Assembly (NCBI GenBank): GCA_907163375.1
Contig: CAJQUW010012890.1
Coordinates: forward strand, 310,001 to 374,000
DNA length: 64,000 nucleotides
Reading direction: 5' to 3'
DNA from: Prostheceraeus crozeri
Taxonomy: Eukaryota > Platyhelminthes > Polycladida > Euryleptidae
Below, piece by piece: positions 35,555 through 45,922 of the stretch. How positions within the stretch are numbered: the first letter of the stretch is position 1; each line of letters starts with the position of its first letter. Position numbers and translations under genes: made by a program. The notes below the pieces were generated by a model. The model was not told where the DNA came from, did not search any database, and was given only the letters and a program-made list of their open reading frames with translations.

Positions 35555-36050
35555 TTATATATATATAATAATAATAGATCTTTATTCGTCAAAACATATG
35601 GCGGTAATGACATCATGGAATTCAATACAGTGGCAAATTCATGAATGTACAGAATACTTTACAAAGGAGGAATTGTACATGGCAGAGCGTCGACGGAGCG
35701 GTAGAAGCTGCCTGGTGTGTCTAATACCGGTCTTCTGGTCGCGTGTGATGAAAAAATCTGCCAGCGGATGAGTCTCTTTGTCTCTTGCAATTTTTCAGTT
35801 TTCACACATGATTTGTCTAAATGTTTCTGGCAGGCTGACATTTGTTGCACATACAGATGCCCACCTACGGGCTTCCAAATGAAAATGAACAAGCTTTTAA
35901 ATTGCTCTTTATACATCACAACATAACCAACAACAAAAAAACAATGTGGCAGACACGAAACTGATGTATGCTTGCCAAATAATGTAAAAAACAATGGGTT
36001 TTTTTTCGCTTAACTAAACTATTGACAACGCTCGACAACATTTTGACAAC
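35555..36050 (-). mobile_element. Possible LINE 3' end, minus strand
   Basis: Read inverted, this ends GACGAATAAAGATCTATTAT followed by a short ATT/AT tract, a layout like the 3' end of a non-LTR element with AATAAA and a simple tail. The sequence to its right contains a 111-codon minus frame (35659-35994) with no RT motif. Weak evidence. Confidence 0.25.
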
Positions 36051-36318
36051 AACAAGTGAATTTCTTTTCCCATCTCGCATTTAAAACTAAGAAACGACAC
36101 CACAAAATCTTCAAACTGTCAACATCCCAATTACAACATTACAACAATGAGAGGGGGACACAGATGTGGGGGGTTGGGGGAGTTCCAACACAGTATTCCT
36201 ATGATGTGTCTTGCTTGTTGTCTTGGTTAATTTTTTGTTAGTGATTTTTCTCTTGGAACCACTGACTAACTTGAACAAGTATTCACAGAAACTATCAACA
36301 ACCAAAGGTTGTTTGTAA

Positions 36319-36654
36319 CAAATAAAATTAAATCACCGTAACATCATCCGCATCAAAGGAACCCACTTCTATGTCTTCAATTTAAAGGAAGGTCCGTTAA
36401 TCAAGGCCACAAAAAATCGGCTTGATTCCATGCTTGAGGCACCCCACTGTGAACGGCTTTCATTCGGCATACGAGAGGAAGCTTTAAAAAAACAACGCTG
36501 GAAACGATTTAAGAGAAGCTTTGAAATGAACTTGATGACTAAGGTTTTCAGTCGAAGTGAATCATTATCTAGCAACATATTTACTTCAATGTCGATGGAA
36601 CACTTCAGAGAGTACATTAAGCATCACTCAAATGTAAAACATATTATCGTTTGA
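36319..36654 (+). CDS. Unidentified 112-codon open frame
   Basis: An open stretch between TAA 36316-36318 and TGA 36652-36654; the only convincing Met lies at 36430. The translation is basic and helical, including IREEALKKQRWKRFKRSFEM and SMSMEHFREYIKHHS. Composition is more protein-like than neighbouring frames, but there are no clear splice sites and the opposite strand is also open over 82 codons. It could be a transposon coding fragment, a cassette exon of the host gene, or chance. I do not assign a function. Confidence 0.22.
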   Translation, partial: QIKLNHRNIIRIKGTHFYVFNLKEGPLIKATKNRLDSMLEAPHCERLSFGIREEALKKQRWKRFKRSFEMNLMTKVFSRSESLSSNIFTSMSMEHFREYIKHHSNVKHIIV

Positions 36655-36659
36655 AGCAA

Positions 36660-37189
36660 CAGTTGTGGTTATCAAGACAAGCGTGCTGCAGTCTTGCCAA
36701 TGTAGGCTAACTAGGTAGTCACTATAACTCAAAAATGCTTGATGCAAGTTATGCACACATGGAATGCGATAGTGCTCATTCGGAAACATAGAGAATTATT
36801 TGCACTGATGTACACGTATGTCTTCCAACAGACTATGTTGCTCTCATGAAAACTGTGCGGCAAAGTCCTTCTTACTTGAACGTGAGAGCGTTGTCATAGA
36901 GATCTCAAAAATGTGAAAAATGTGTCGGATCGTCATATAAGCTCCATTCTCCCTGGAAAGAAAGCTGTTAACAGTACTGTACATGTCCAGAACGTCATAG
37001 TGCCCCAGTCTCCTCTTTTGTGGGTCGAAGAATCAGGCAATTCATCATCATTTAACAACTAGAAAAGATAAGTGATTGATTTTGTGTTTCTGAAACTCAC
37101 ATTTTTATTTGTTTTGATATGTTAGCGCGTTGCAATCACAGAATTAGATTGTTTGAGCTTGTCACTTTGTTGGAAGTGCAAACTGATTC
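36660..37189. other. No recognised feature
   Basis: AT-rich intron sequence without repeats or frames of note. Confidence 0.5.
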
Positions 37190-37400
37190 AAAACGGTGGC
37201 GCATACAGGAACTTACTAAGTAGGCAAAAAAGAGAGCTCTAATACCTTGCAGAGATAGGAAAAATAGTCATGCGTCGCTTGCGGATTGTTGTGAATTCCT
37301 TCAGATTTGAAGAATTCAGATCATTGCGCAAAAGCTATCTCGATATTGTTGGGCCCTTCCGATCATTATTAAAAAAGTTAGCAGACGCACGAAAAAACGC
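37190..37400 (+). repeat. Dispersed repeat C, copy 2
   Basis: Plus-strand match to the inverse of 2000-2190 and to 44805-45030: GGAACTTACTAAGTAGGCAA, TACCTTGCAGAGATAGGAAA, GCGTCGCTTGCGGATTG, then CCTTCCGATCATTATT, which copy 3 also has. Confidence 0.7.
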
Positions 37401-38520
37401 TCACAAACTTCTGTGTAGAACTTGACATCAACTGTGTCTCTTTGGTGTGTGATTCGACTGATAAGTCACTGAAACTTCGCACAATTTGGCGTATTTAATG
37501 TTGAACTGGCTGCTCATTGTTCGGTTGCTATGGTATTATGTCAGCAAATTTAGCCATTTCATTTACGTTACATGTTCCAATGTTTCCTTTCTAGTCAAAC
37601 AGAAGAAGAGACGACCTGTCTAATTCTGTGGCTGCAATCGATGGAATTCATCACTTTAGTAATGCTCGTTAACAGTTCTTGTATGTTGACACTTGCGTCA
37701 ATGTGCGACACAAACCCTTCCATGTGAAGTCTCTACGTTTGTCCATGTTTCCGCTTTGTGTAATCACAGTGATGATGAAAGGAATATTAGCTCACTAAAA
37801 CCGATTCAGCAGTCTTTTGGAAAATGTTAGATAATCTGTTTCTTTTGATGAAAGCCATGGAATAATGCTGTCAGTGATTTGCAATCAATTGAGCAATGTT
37901 CATGCTTTCTTTATTATTATTTAAGACTGCAATAATATCTGAAGAAAATTAACGTTGCGAATTTTTCTACGGAAGAAATGTTCTTCATTCAGAAACGAAC
38001 AAAAGATTCAAAAATTTGAAATAAATAAATTGAAAATGATACAAGCTAATCAAGAGCCATTTGAATGGTTCTTATGAAATCGGTTGTTATGAAGATTTTG
38101 ATGAAGTGCAGTTAGTTCTGTACTCCACACTGTACAGTGGTGAATGGTAGCTGATTTCTTCATTATTTGCATGTCTCTTATTGAAAACCTCGTGACAGGA
38201 GCCTCCTCTCAACCTCAACCCTTCGAATCTTATTAAAAGCTCCGATAAACAAACAAAAACTTTAGATGATTACAACTTCTGTGATTGATGTAAAATGCAA
38301 GGATCATGTTTGACAACAATCAGACGTATGATTGATAACTTTCCACCAAATTGAGACAAATCAGCAAGACTTAACGAATTCAAAGCGGTCTGAAACTTCA
38401 TTGCTCTTGAATATACATGCAGTCCGAATGACTTGAAATCGAACATTATTCACATGCCAAACACACAAATTTAAAGTACAATTCTTAGCTCTTGTAGCCG
38501 ATTTCTCAAGCCAATATCAG
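37401..38520. other. No recognised feature
   Basis: AT-rich intron sequence; nothing supported. Confidence 0.5.
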
Positions 38521-38521
38521 A

Positions 38522-39245
38522 ATCACGTAGGAGGCGCAGGTCACCAGGAGACCTGTGGACTCCACATTGCGAGATTATGTGGTCCACTGTTTGAGCTGGA
38601 TGATCACAAGCACAGGAGGCGGACTGTCAAAAGCCCCATCGCTGGACGGTTGCAGCCACGTGAGCGATGTTGTACCGGAGTCGGTTCAGTCGGACCCATT
38701 GCTTTCGAGGGAGGTCGGCTCCGGTTGGCAGCGATTGATTTGGAGCTGGGGAGGCACACATTAGAAAAAGGGAAACGTAGATGACTTGTATATTCCACAT
38801 CTTCAAAATGTCAAAACCGTCACGGAGGAGGCGGGACGCGTGACGTGAGAAAGGCCGTCGTGATTTAAGCCGCTGAGTTGGTGCAGCAGTGATAGGATGA
38901 TGGAGGATGTGATGTTGGTTTTCCTTGGCTTTTGTTGCGAGACTCATGACATGCGACTCTCGCCGAATTGTGGGTGGAGCAATACCCGAGAGGACCGGGA
39001 GGAAAATCGCTTCGGTCGGGCTCAGACAGCCTGTGATGATCCTCATTGAGCGTTGACTCGATGATCCCTGTGTGAGCACTGCGACACCATACTGGAGTTG
39101 CATACTCGGCCACACTGCAAGAGCACCTGTTCGCAACGTCGAAGGACATGCTCCCCAGCTGCTGCTCACCAACGATCGTAGTAGTGCATAAGTACGGTGG
39201 TCGGCTGAACGTTGAAGTTTGCTTAGCCTTGGGACAACGACTCAC
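38522..39245 (-). pseudogene. Non-LTR retrotransposon C-terminal fragment
   Basis: On the minus strand, frames 39245-38865 and 39172-38627 together read as the region after the RT catalytic core: SCSVAEYATPVWCRSAHT, RIITGCLSPTEAIFLPVLSG, IAPPTIRRESHVMSLATKAK and ADLPRKQWVRLNRLRYN. Further on, near 38590, a decayed CACDHPAQTVDHII resembles the Cys/His motif at the C-terminus of such polymerases. At least one frameshift. GC content is higher than the surroundings. It differs from the LINEs at 3.2 and 61.3 kb. Confidence 0.8.
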
Positions 39246-41128
39246 GACGCATTAGGATGTGTAGCAAACGATTCTGTTGGATTATGATGTATTTCACAAT
39301 AATTAATTTAACAGACTGAAAATAGCTGCGTGTCTTGGTGGATTTAAACCGCCGACTTCTGGCATTCTATGGGATGTTTTGCATCTTGTTCCATGGTTTT
39401 ATCTAGCTGCACACTATCGTCATCTATGAAGGTCAACAAAATCACCGGTCTCCTGTCCAGTGCATGCTATCGGAGTTGAGTGCTCCCTAGATGTCATATA
39501 GTAATCATGCGAGTAGAGGTCTTTCGTTGTGAGGGTTCTGTCTCATTTTCGATAGGTCTCGGTAGAAGGAAAAGAAAAAGTTTTAGCAGAGAGCAAGTAT
39601 GCAATGGGCAGAGTGTCAATTTAAAAAATGTCGACATACAGTGAAAATTTATATCAAAAGATTCAATTTTAAACGGAGACAGTGTTCCTGTGATCTAAAA
39701 TATATTTGAGCACTTTTTAAGAAGCTAAACTTTTGCAAATTATTCCTGTGTTTATATACTAGCGACGTGAAACCAATAAATAAGTAGTGTGAAACTTATT
39801 AGATATCAAAAGGAATGAACATTTACTAACAGGTGTATCTTGATTAAGCGGAACTTAAGTTGATTATCAAGGAAATTTCATCAGACGCATTATAATACAA
39901 GTCTTCTTGGAAAAGTCGAGATCTCATTGTTCTTCTTGGCTGAAGTTTTTTTAATTCAATTTTCATCAACATGATTTTATGATTCACGAAATTTATGCTT
40001 AATTTCTTGAATCTGAATAGTAATGTGGACCCATTTACATCTTTTAAAGTTATTTATGATCATTGTCTTTGATTATGACATTTCTCTTTCAGTGGCGGGT
40101 AGTTTGTTGTATGAGTGCGCTTAAGAAAATAGTCTTATTATAATAAGCCTGAGCTTTCAGTACTGGTAACCCATCGAATTTCTAATTTAACAAACACTAC
40201 CTCTCCAAGCTTGTCATGACACGGAGGATTTGTAAAATACTATTATTCCGTCTGTATTGCTATCATGATCAGTCAAATCCGTGTCAATTTCTCCAAAAGA
40301 GTAAATATTTACATATCTCAGATTGTGGTAGTCCCAACTCGAGTTTATTTAATAAAATCGAAACTGCATGCGCATTGGGGACTTAATTAGCACTGAGTTG
40401 CTACTCCACCTAATATACTTACTCTATGATCTGTTACTGAGGCCTGTTATTACTGACACGTGAATTTCAATGTTTCATTTCCATGCGTTGCCTGATGTCA
40501 TGAAATTCTGCCTTAGCAGCATTGAGATTTGTTGAAAGGAAAATATGGAAAGTTGAGGAGTTGACCAATGTTTCGGCTGCACAGCCTGATTCGAGGAACA
40601 AATGTACACACTGTGCTTTGTACACCATCCCTCTCAGCGCTAGTTGAAATCGAATCGAAGAAGTTGAAGTTATCACTTGGAGTCCACAAAGATCATTTTC
40701 ATGGATTTCTCTGAGGAGTGAAAGTTTTTCTGTAGCTGTTAATCGATGCATTAACTCAACTGACTTCATTATCAACCTCAACACCGAGCAAAGTGAAACC
40801 TTTCAATTTTATTACAAAGATGAAGCCATCAATGATATCTTTGGAAATGTTTTTCTTTCCTCAGCTCGTGAAATGATGTGAGGAAAGGAAATTTAGAAAC
40901 AGATTTCTTCATCAACATGAAGGCAGGAAATTTCATAATGGATTGAATGCGATCTCAATGTCACGTGAGAGAGAAGGACCGGATTGTAGATCCGAGCGTA
41001 CAACACATGCTGAATGTTTCATATCAACTTTGTTCCCATTGAAAGAGATCAATTCGTCACATCACAGAGCGCGTGGTTGATATTAAATGATGGTTATACT
41101 CCTGTACTTGGATGATAGCAAAGCCCGC
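39246..41128. other. Intron sequence; possible decayed SINE near 39331-39405
   Basis: On the minus strand GGTTTAAATCC near 39340-39350 matches the Pol III B box at 10 of 11 positions, but no clear A box or SINE body was found. The rest, including a 105-codon minus frame at 40467-40784, shows nothing identifiable. Confidence 0.3.
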
Positions 41129-41133
41129 ATGTC

Positions 41134-42600
41134 CAGGTGTAGGGTTCGAGTCTGTCCACCTGGGGAAGTGCAGAAGGTACAGAGTTCGAGTCTGTCAGCC
41201 CGGGGAGGTGCAGAAGGTCCAGCGGTGGAGTCTGTCCGCCTGAGGAGGTGCAGAAGGTGCAGGGTTCGAGTCTGTCCGCCTGGAGAGGTGCAGAAGGTCC
41301 AGCGGTGGAGTCTGTCCGCCTGAGGAGGTGCAGAAGGTCCAGCGGTGGAGTCTGTCCGCCTGAGGAGGTGCAGAAGGTGCACGGTTCGAGTCTGTCCGCC
41401 TGAGGAGGTGCAGAAGGTCCAGCGGTGGAGTCTGTCCGCCTGAGGAGGTGCAGAAGGTGCACGGTTCGAATCTGTCCGCCTGAGGAGGTGCAGAAGGTGC
41501 AGGGTTCGAGTCTGTCCGCCTGAGGAGGTGCAGAAGGTGCAGGGTTCGAGTCTGTCCGCCTGTAGAGGTGCAGAAGGTGCAGGGTTCGAGTCTGTCAGCC
41601 TGAGGAGGTGAGGAAGGTACAGGGTTCGAGTCTGTCCGCCTAGAGAGGTGAGGAAGGTGCAGGGTTCGAGTCTGTCCGTCTGGGGAGGTGAAGGAAAGTG
41701 CAGGGTTCGAGTCTGTCCGTCTGGGGAGGTGAAGGAAGGTGCAGGGTTCGAGTCTGTCCGTCTGGGGAGGTGAAGGAAGGTGCAGGGTTCGAGTCTGTCC
41801 GCCTGAGGAGGTGAAGGAAGGTGCAGGGTTCGAGTCTGTCCGCCTGAGGAGGTGCAGAAGGTGCATGGTTCGAATCTGTCCGCCTGAGGAGGTGCAGAAG
41901 GCGCAGAAGGTGCAGGTTTCAAGTGTGTCCGCGTGGAGAGGTGCAGAAGGTGCAGGTTTCAAGTGTGTCCGCGTGGAGAGGTGCAGAAGGTGCAGGGTTC
42001 GAGTCTGTCCGCCTGGGGAGGTGAAGGAAGGTGCAGGGTTCGAGTCTGTCCGCCTGAGGAGGTGCAGAAGGTGCAGGGTTCGAGTCTGTCCGCCTGAGGA
42101 GGTGCAGAAGGTGCAGGGTTCGAGTCTGTCCGTCTGGGGAGGTGAAGGAAGGTGCAGGGTTCGAGTCTGTCCGTCTGGGGAGGTGAAGGAAGGTGCAGGT
42201 TTCGAGTCTGTCCGCCTGGGGAGGTGAAGGAAGGTGCAGGGTTCGAGTCTGTCCGCCTGGAGAGGTGCAGAAGGTCCAGCGGTGGAGTCTGTCCGCCTGA
42301 GGAGGTGCAGAAGGTGCAGGGTTCGAGTCTGTCCGTCTGGGGAGGTGAAGGAAGGTGCAGGCCTCGAGTCTGTCCGTCTGGGGAGGTGAAGGAAGGTGCA
42401 GGGTTCGAGTCTGTCCGCCTGGAGAGGTGCAGAAGGTGCAGGGTTCGAGTCTGTCCGTCTGGGGAGGTGAAGGAAGGTGCAGGGTTCGAGTCTGTCCGCC
42501 TGGGGAGGTGAAGGAAGGTGCAGGGTTCGAGTCTGTCCGTCTGGGGAGGTGAAGGAAGGTGCAGGGTTCGAGTCTGTCCGCCTGGATAGGTGCCACCGTC
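41134..42600 (+). repeat. 40-bp minisatellite carrying a B-box-like motif, about 36 copies
   Basis: Tandem units of 40-41 bp. The common form is GGTTCGAGTCTGTCCGCCTG followed by AGGAGGTGCAGAAGGTGCAG; a second form has GAGGTGAAGGAAGGTGCAG. Most units contain GGTTCGAGTCT, 10 of 11 with the Pol III B box GGTTCGANTCC. A minority (near 41220, 41300, 41340, 41420 and 42280) have CAGCGGTGGAGTCT instead. A degenerate tail runs to about 42660. The array is GC-rich and G-rich on the plus strand, unlike its AT-rich surroundings. Long open frames on both strands are by-products of a unit lacking stops. Confidence 0.95.
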
Positions 42601-43186
42601 TCGGTGGGTAGGTGCAGAGGATATAGAGGTCGAGTCTGTGCGCGTGATGAGGTTACACCTGCCTGGTGTAGATGGAAGGGGAAGAATGTTCGCATTAAAT
42701 CTTTGAAGGACTTTTGGATGGAAGCATCACTTGACTGCAATAATTTCACAGTGATGTTGAGTTTTATCCATTTGAAGGACATCTTCACCTCAATCTGTCC
42801 TCAGCAGTTTACCTGATACGGAATTCTGCAGAGTATCACTTTTATTTAACTTTGAGAGAACTCAGTTCTCATTTTCTCAGTGAATCTGTGGAAAATGTTG
42901 AGAGATGATGAAGCCGTCCATTAACGTTTCCAATTCTCTTTCATCTCCAGATAGTTCTATAACTTTCACTTTGTTGATTAAGTTGTGTGTTCGCAAACAG
43001 ATAGGAAACTTAGATTAGAAAGATGTTTAATAGCAGAACGGAATCGATTTCTATTTCTCACTTAAATAATATTTGTAACAGGACTACTGTTTACGGCAGC
43101 ATCAGTAGTATGATTCAGCGTCATCTGGTCAATTCGACCGCAGGCGGTTAAGCAGATTTGTTTAATAAGCTGCTGTGCTTATTTTA
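42601..43186. other. No recognised gene
   Basis: The left part is the decayed tail of the minisatellite; the rest is plain AT-rich sequence. Confidence 0.5.
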
Positions 43187-43360
43187 TGTACCTAGAGAAC
43201 TTCACTAAGCCCGAGCAAGGACGTCTGAATACCACGAGTAATAATATATCTAGTAATCATTGTCCCGAGTTAACTGGCAGCGACGGAATAATACAACATC
43301 ACTGACCGCATTGCGAAAGGAATATCATGAGAAACCAAGCCCGAGGTAGACAATATTAAC
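43187..43360. repeat. CGAGTTAACTCG foldback family, decayed copy 2
   Basis: Aligns to 24815-24960: ACCTAGAGAACTTCACTAAG, CCCGAGTTAACTGGCAGCGA, ATCACTGACCG and ATGAGAAACCAAGCCCGAG. The 12-bp palindrome is reduced here to CGAGTTAACTGG. Confidence 0.65.
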
Positions 43361-43493
43361 CCTTTTCAGATGTATACAATCAAATCTCCGAAATTGAGAC
43401 CACAAATGCCAGACTCTCAATGTCTTAGTTATCGAAATTCTTATTAAAACAGCTAGCTTATGTATGGGAAATATAGAAGAAATACCACGACCG

Positions 43494-43556
43494 TATGATC
43501 TTAATTAACCGAAGTCTTAATTATTCGTGTCCGAATTGACGAGCTTCGACTGCATA
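43494..43556. repeat. Possible solo pogo/Tigger-type terminus
   Basis: Read inverted, the right end is TATGCAGTCGAAGCTCGTCA followed by AATTCGGACACGAATAATTA. It resembles termini of Tigger-like elements with spaced AATTCGG words. No partner end was found. Confidence 0.35.
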
Positions 43557-43634
43557 TATAAAGCGTATATTTCTTCAAAATGAAAATATAGCAAAGTCGA
43601 GTCAAGTCAGATACACGGGTTTGATGTGTCAGTC

Positions 43635-44110
43635 ATACACGGAACAGAATAAAAGTTTTACTTTGCATAACTGTTCGTTGTTGTGGAAGAACAAAACGAC
43701 CTGTGGCAGACCTTGAGAGTACCTGATCACGAAGAATTTGGCTTGTATCCATCACAGAATTGAGGAACCGGAAGCATAATGTCTCTCGAAGTTCACTCAG
43801 ATCAGTCGATGTCACATGAATCACCACATAAAAGTCTATGGAATCGGCGTTGAAGTCGATCCAGGCGAGGTTTATCGCTTGCGAGCAAATACATTAGTAA
43901 CGGTGCACAGTACTGCAGTAAGGACCTTGCGAGGGAATAAAATGTCAGTTTGAGAGCACTATCACTCAAAGATCGACACAAGATACGTAAGGCATAGAAG
44001 CGGCGCGAAGATTGTTTTACTCGTACTATGAGAAACGGAGGACCACTTAGCTCGTCGCCCTGATTGGTGCAAAGTAACCAAACTGGCAATTCTCTGTGTC
44101 TCAAAATAAT
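43635..44110 (-). pseudogene. CR1-like RT C-terminal fragment
   Basis: The minus frame 44104-43802 includes SSRRFYALRILCRSLSDSAL, YSLARSLLQYCAPLL and LDRLQRRFHRLLCG. A shift leads to SDLRETLCFRFLNSVMD-like sequence and RSATGRFVLPQQRT (frame ending at 43633). These correspond to the region after the RT catalytic core of CR1-like elements and are comparable to IRSLLEYASPVFIGL in the LINE at 3.2-7.1 kb. 5'-truncated and frameshifted. Confidence 0.75.
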
Positions 44111-44649
44111 TATAGGTCAAAATTGAAAATCACTACTTTTAAAATAGAGATTTTCATACATACTATATATATTCTTTTCAGAGAAATTTAATGAGCAGCT
44201 TTTATCCTGAACATCATGTTTAGACATAACCAAAGCACTGACCATAATTTTGTTAAAATCCTGAACTATATAACTCTGCTTTAATCGTGATAATGAGACT
44301 CACATGCATGTGATAATTATTCGGATTTGGAGGAGTTATCTAAAATCTTCCTCTTATCTCGACGGAAATACGTTGACGGGTATGGTGTTGACGAAACACG
44401 TTGCAACAGAAGGAAGGAGATTGCACTTTATCCAATTGCACAGTAAATGCACAATGAACATCTTCTCCATCACCAGATCACCGAAATCTACTTTTCCTTC
44501 ACCCTTACCATTTCTTTCATGTTGTAACACATTTGCTACTTGTTCGGTATTGAGTTGCGATCGAAAGCGTCTCCTGTATGACATGACATGACTGGAGGAT
44601 AATATGACAAATTTGTGGAAATTGAAACTGCGGTGTGGAGCCATTGACT
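44111..44649. other. No recognised gene
   Basis: A 126-codon minus frame overlaps this stretch and the following hAT-like palindrome; composition gives no support for coding. Confidence 0.45.
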
Positions 44650-44745
44650 GAAAGAATTGAGGCCGAACCGAGCCGTGGGCAAGATATTTCAAGCCGAGCC
44701 GCCGTCCGCTCGGACCGGTTCGGCTTAGGTACATCTATTAGCCAC
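44650..44745. repeat. hAT-like terminal palindrome (TAGATGTACCTAAGCCG)
   Basis: GGCCGAACCGAGCCG on the left and CGGTTCGGCTTAGGTACATC on the right are imperfect inverses. It matches the ends of the outer element at 26929-31617. Confidence 0.55.
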
Positions 44746-44804
44746 AGAATTAAATATTCTGTTCATCTGCTTCGGCTTGCTAGAAGTGTGATTAATTCGA
44801 AATC

Positions 44805-45030
44805 GCCGGCGCATCGAGGAACCTATTAGGTGGGCAAAACTAGGGATTCCTTATACATTACAGAGATAGAAAAAAGTCGTACGTCGCTCGCTGATTAATG
44901 TGAGTTCAAGTAAAGTGCTTCAATTGCCACAATTCGCTCAGATTCGAAGAATTCATATAATTGCGCACAAGTTTTCTCCATAATGTTGGCCCTTCCGATC
45001 ATTATTTAAAAAAAGTAGCAGGCGTGCGAG
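44805..45030 (+). repeat. Dispersed repeat C, copy 3
   Basis: GGAACCTATTAGGTGGGCAA, ACATTACAGAGATAGAAAAA, CTCAGATTCGAAGAATTCA and GCCCTTCCGATCATTATTT align with copies at 2000-2190 (inverted) and 37190-37400. Confidence 0.7.
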
Positions 45031-45657
45031 AATTAGTTCACTTGATGATTTCTCCATCATCTTCTCAGCCAGTCCTCACTGTATATTGCATACACTGAAT
45101 CGAATGCTAGCCAGACAGCGATGTGTGTTTTGGTGTGCGCGAAGTGATATCACGGCACGCACGCATCTCTCACTGGCTCTGTTGTCCTTTGCTGACAGCT
45201 TATTGTTTGCCATTTCCAATAGCAAGCGATAAATAAGCAAGTTGTCTAATTCTGTGATGTGCCATTTCGATATTAAGGTTAGATGTGATCCTTCCTTTCT
45301 AGGAAGCCGAAGCGCGCGCAGATGAATCCAATTCTGTGGCACATTGACTTTTACGAGGATAATAAAATGTTGTCATTTTGATAAAGAAAAACAGAGCAGG
45401 ATGTCGGCACCAATTTCTGAAAGCCGTTCAGCAAATCTATGTTCATGAAACGGTTACTTCCAACTAAATACTTCGAGAGATTGCTGCAGAACAGCACTGC
45501 TTGTAATCTAATAATTGCAACAATCAAATACCTCGCACTTTTATTCCGCTGGTTGAGATTTTGTACGAAGCACTACTGTTGAATCCATCCTCATATGAGT
45601 AGTTTATGAACTGAATTTTCTTCGGTGGTATTCATGAAATTCCATTATTCTCCACAG
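45031..45657. other. End of intron 3, unannotated
   Basis: No repeat or gene recognised until the polypyrimidine tract and acceptor TTATTCTCCACAG of exon 4. Confidence 0.5.
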
Positions 45658-45922
45658 ATGAATCGGATGGGTCGCAGTTGAAGCAAACTGTCGGTGTACT
45701 ACGAGATCAAGCGGTTCAACGTCGGCGGCACGTGAAAATGAAGTTGGCGTCGGCTCGAGAAACTCTGCATCAGAGGACAATCGCTCACTCCGCAGAACTG
45801 AATTCTCTTCGAAGTCAAGTGGATCGTCTGACACTGAGCACGCGGGAAGGAGAGAAAGTGCAGCAAGAAATGCAACAACGTCTACATCAACTCCTCGAGA
45901 CGAATTATCAACTGGAAATGAG
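45658..45922 (+). CDS. Coiled-coil protein gene, exon 4
   Basis: A 265-base exon entering in phase 1 (A|AT) and leaving in phase 2 (AG|). Acceptor TTATTCTCCACAG, donor GAG|GTGAGA. It encodes ESDGSQLKQTVGVLRDQA, a basic patch (VQRRRHVKMK), ETLHQRTIAHSAELNSLRSQ and QQEMQQRLHQLLETNYQLEM, all consistent with a continuous coiled coil. Without splicing the frame ends at once (ATG AGG TGA, stop at 45924-45926). The last 11 bases and the donor are the first, partial unit of the 20-bp array that fills the start of the next intron, so exon end and array share ancestry. Confidence 0.88.

Noticed and set aside
41083..42788. Open frames of 255-289 codons on the minus strand and several on the plus strand in the 40-bp array
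   Set aside because: Stop-free tandem unit; low-complexity translations in several frames. Minisatellite, not protein.
44354..44734. 126-codon minus-strand frame
   Set aside because: Overlaps a hAT-like palindrome; composition gives no sign of coding.
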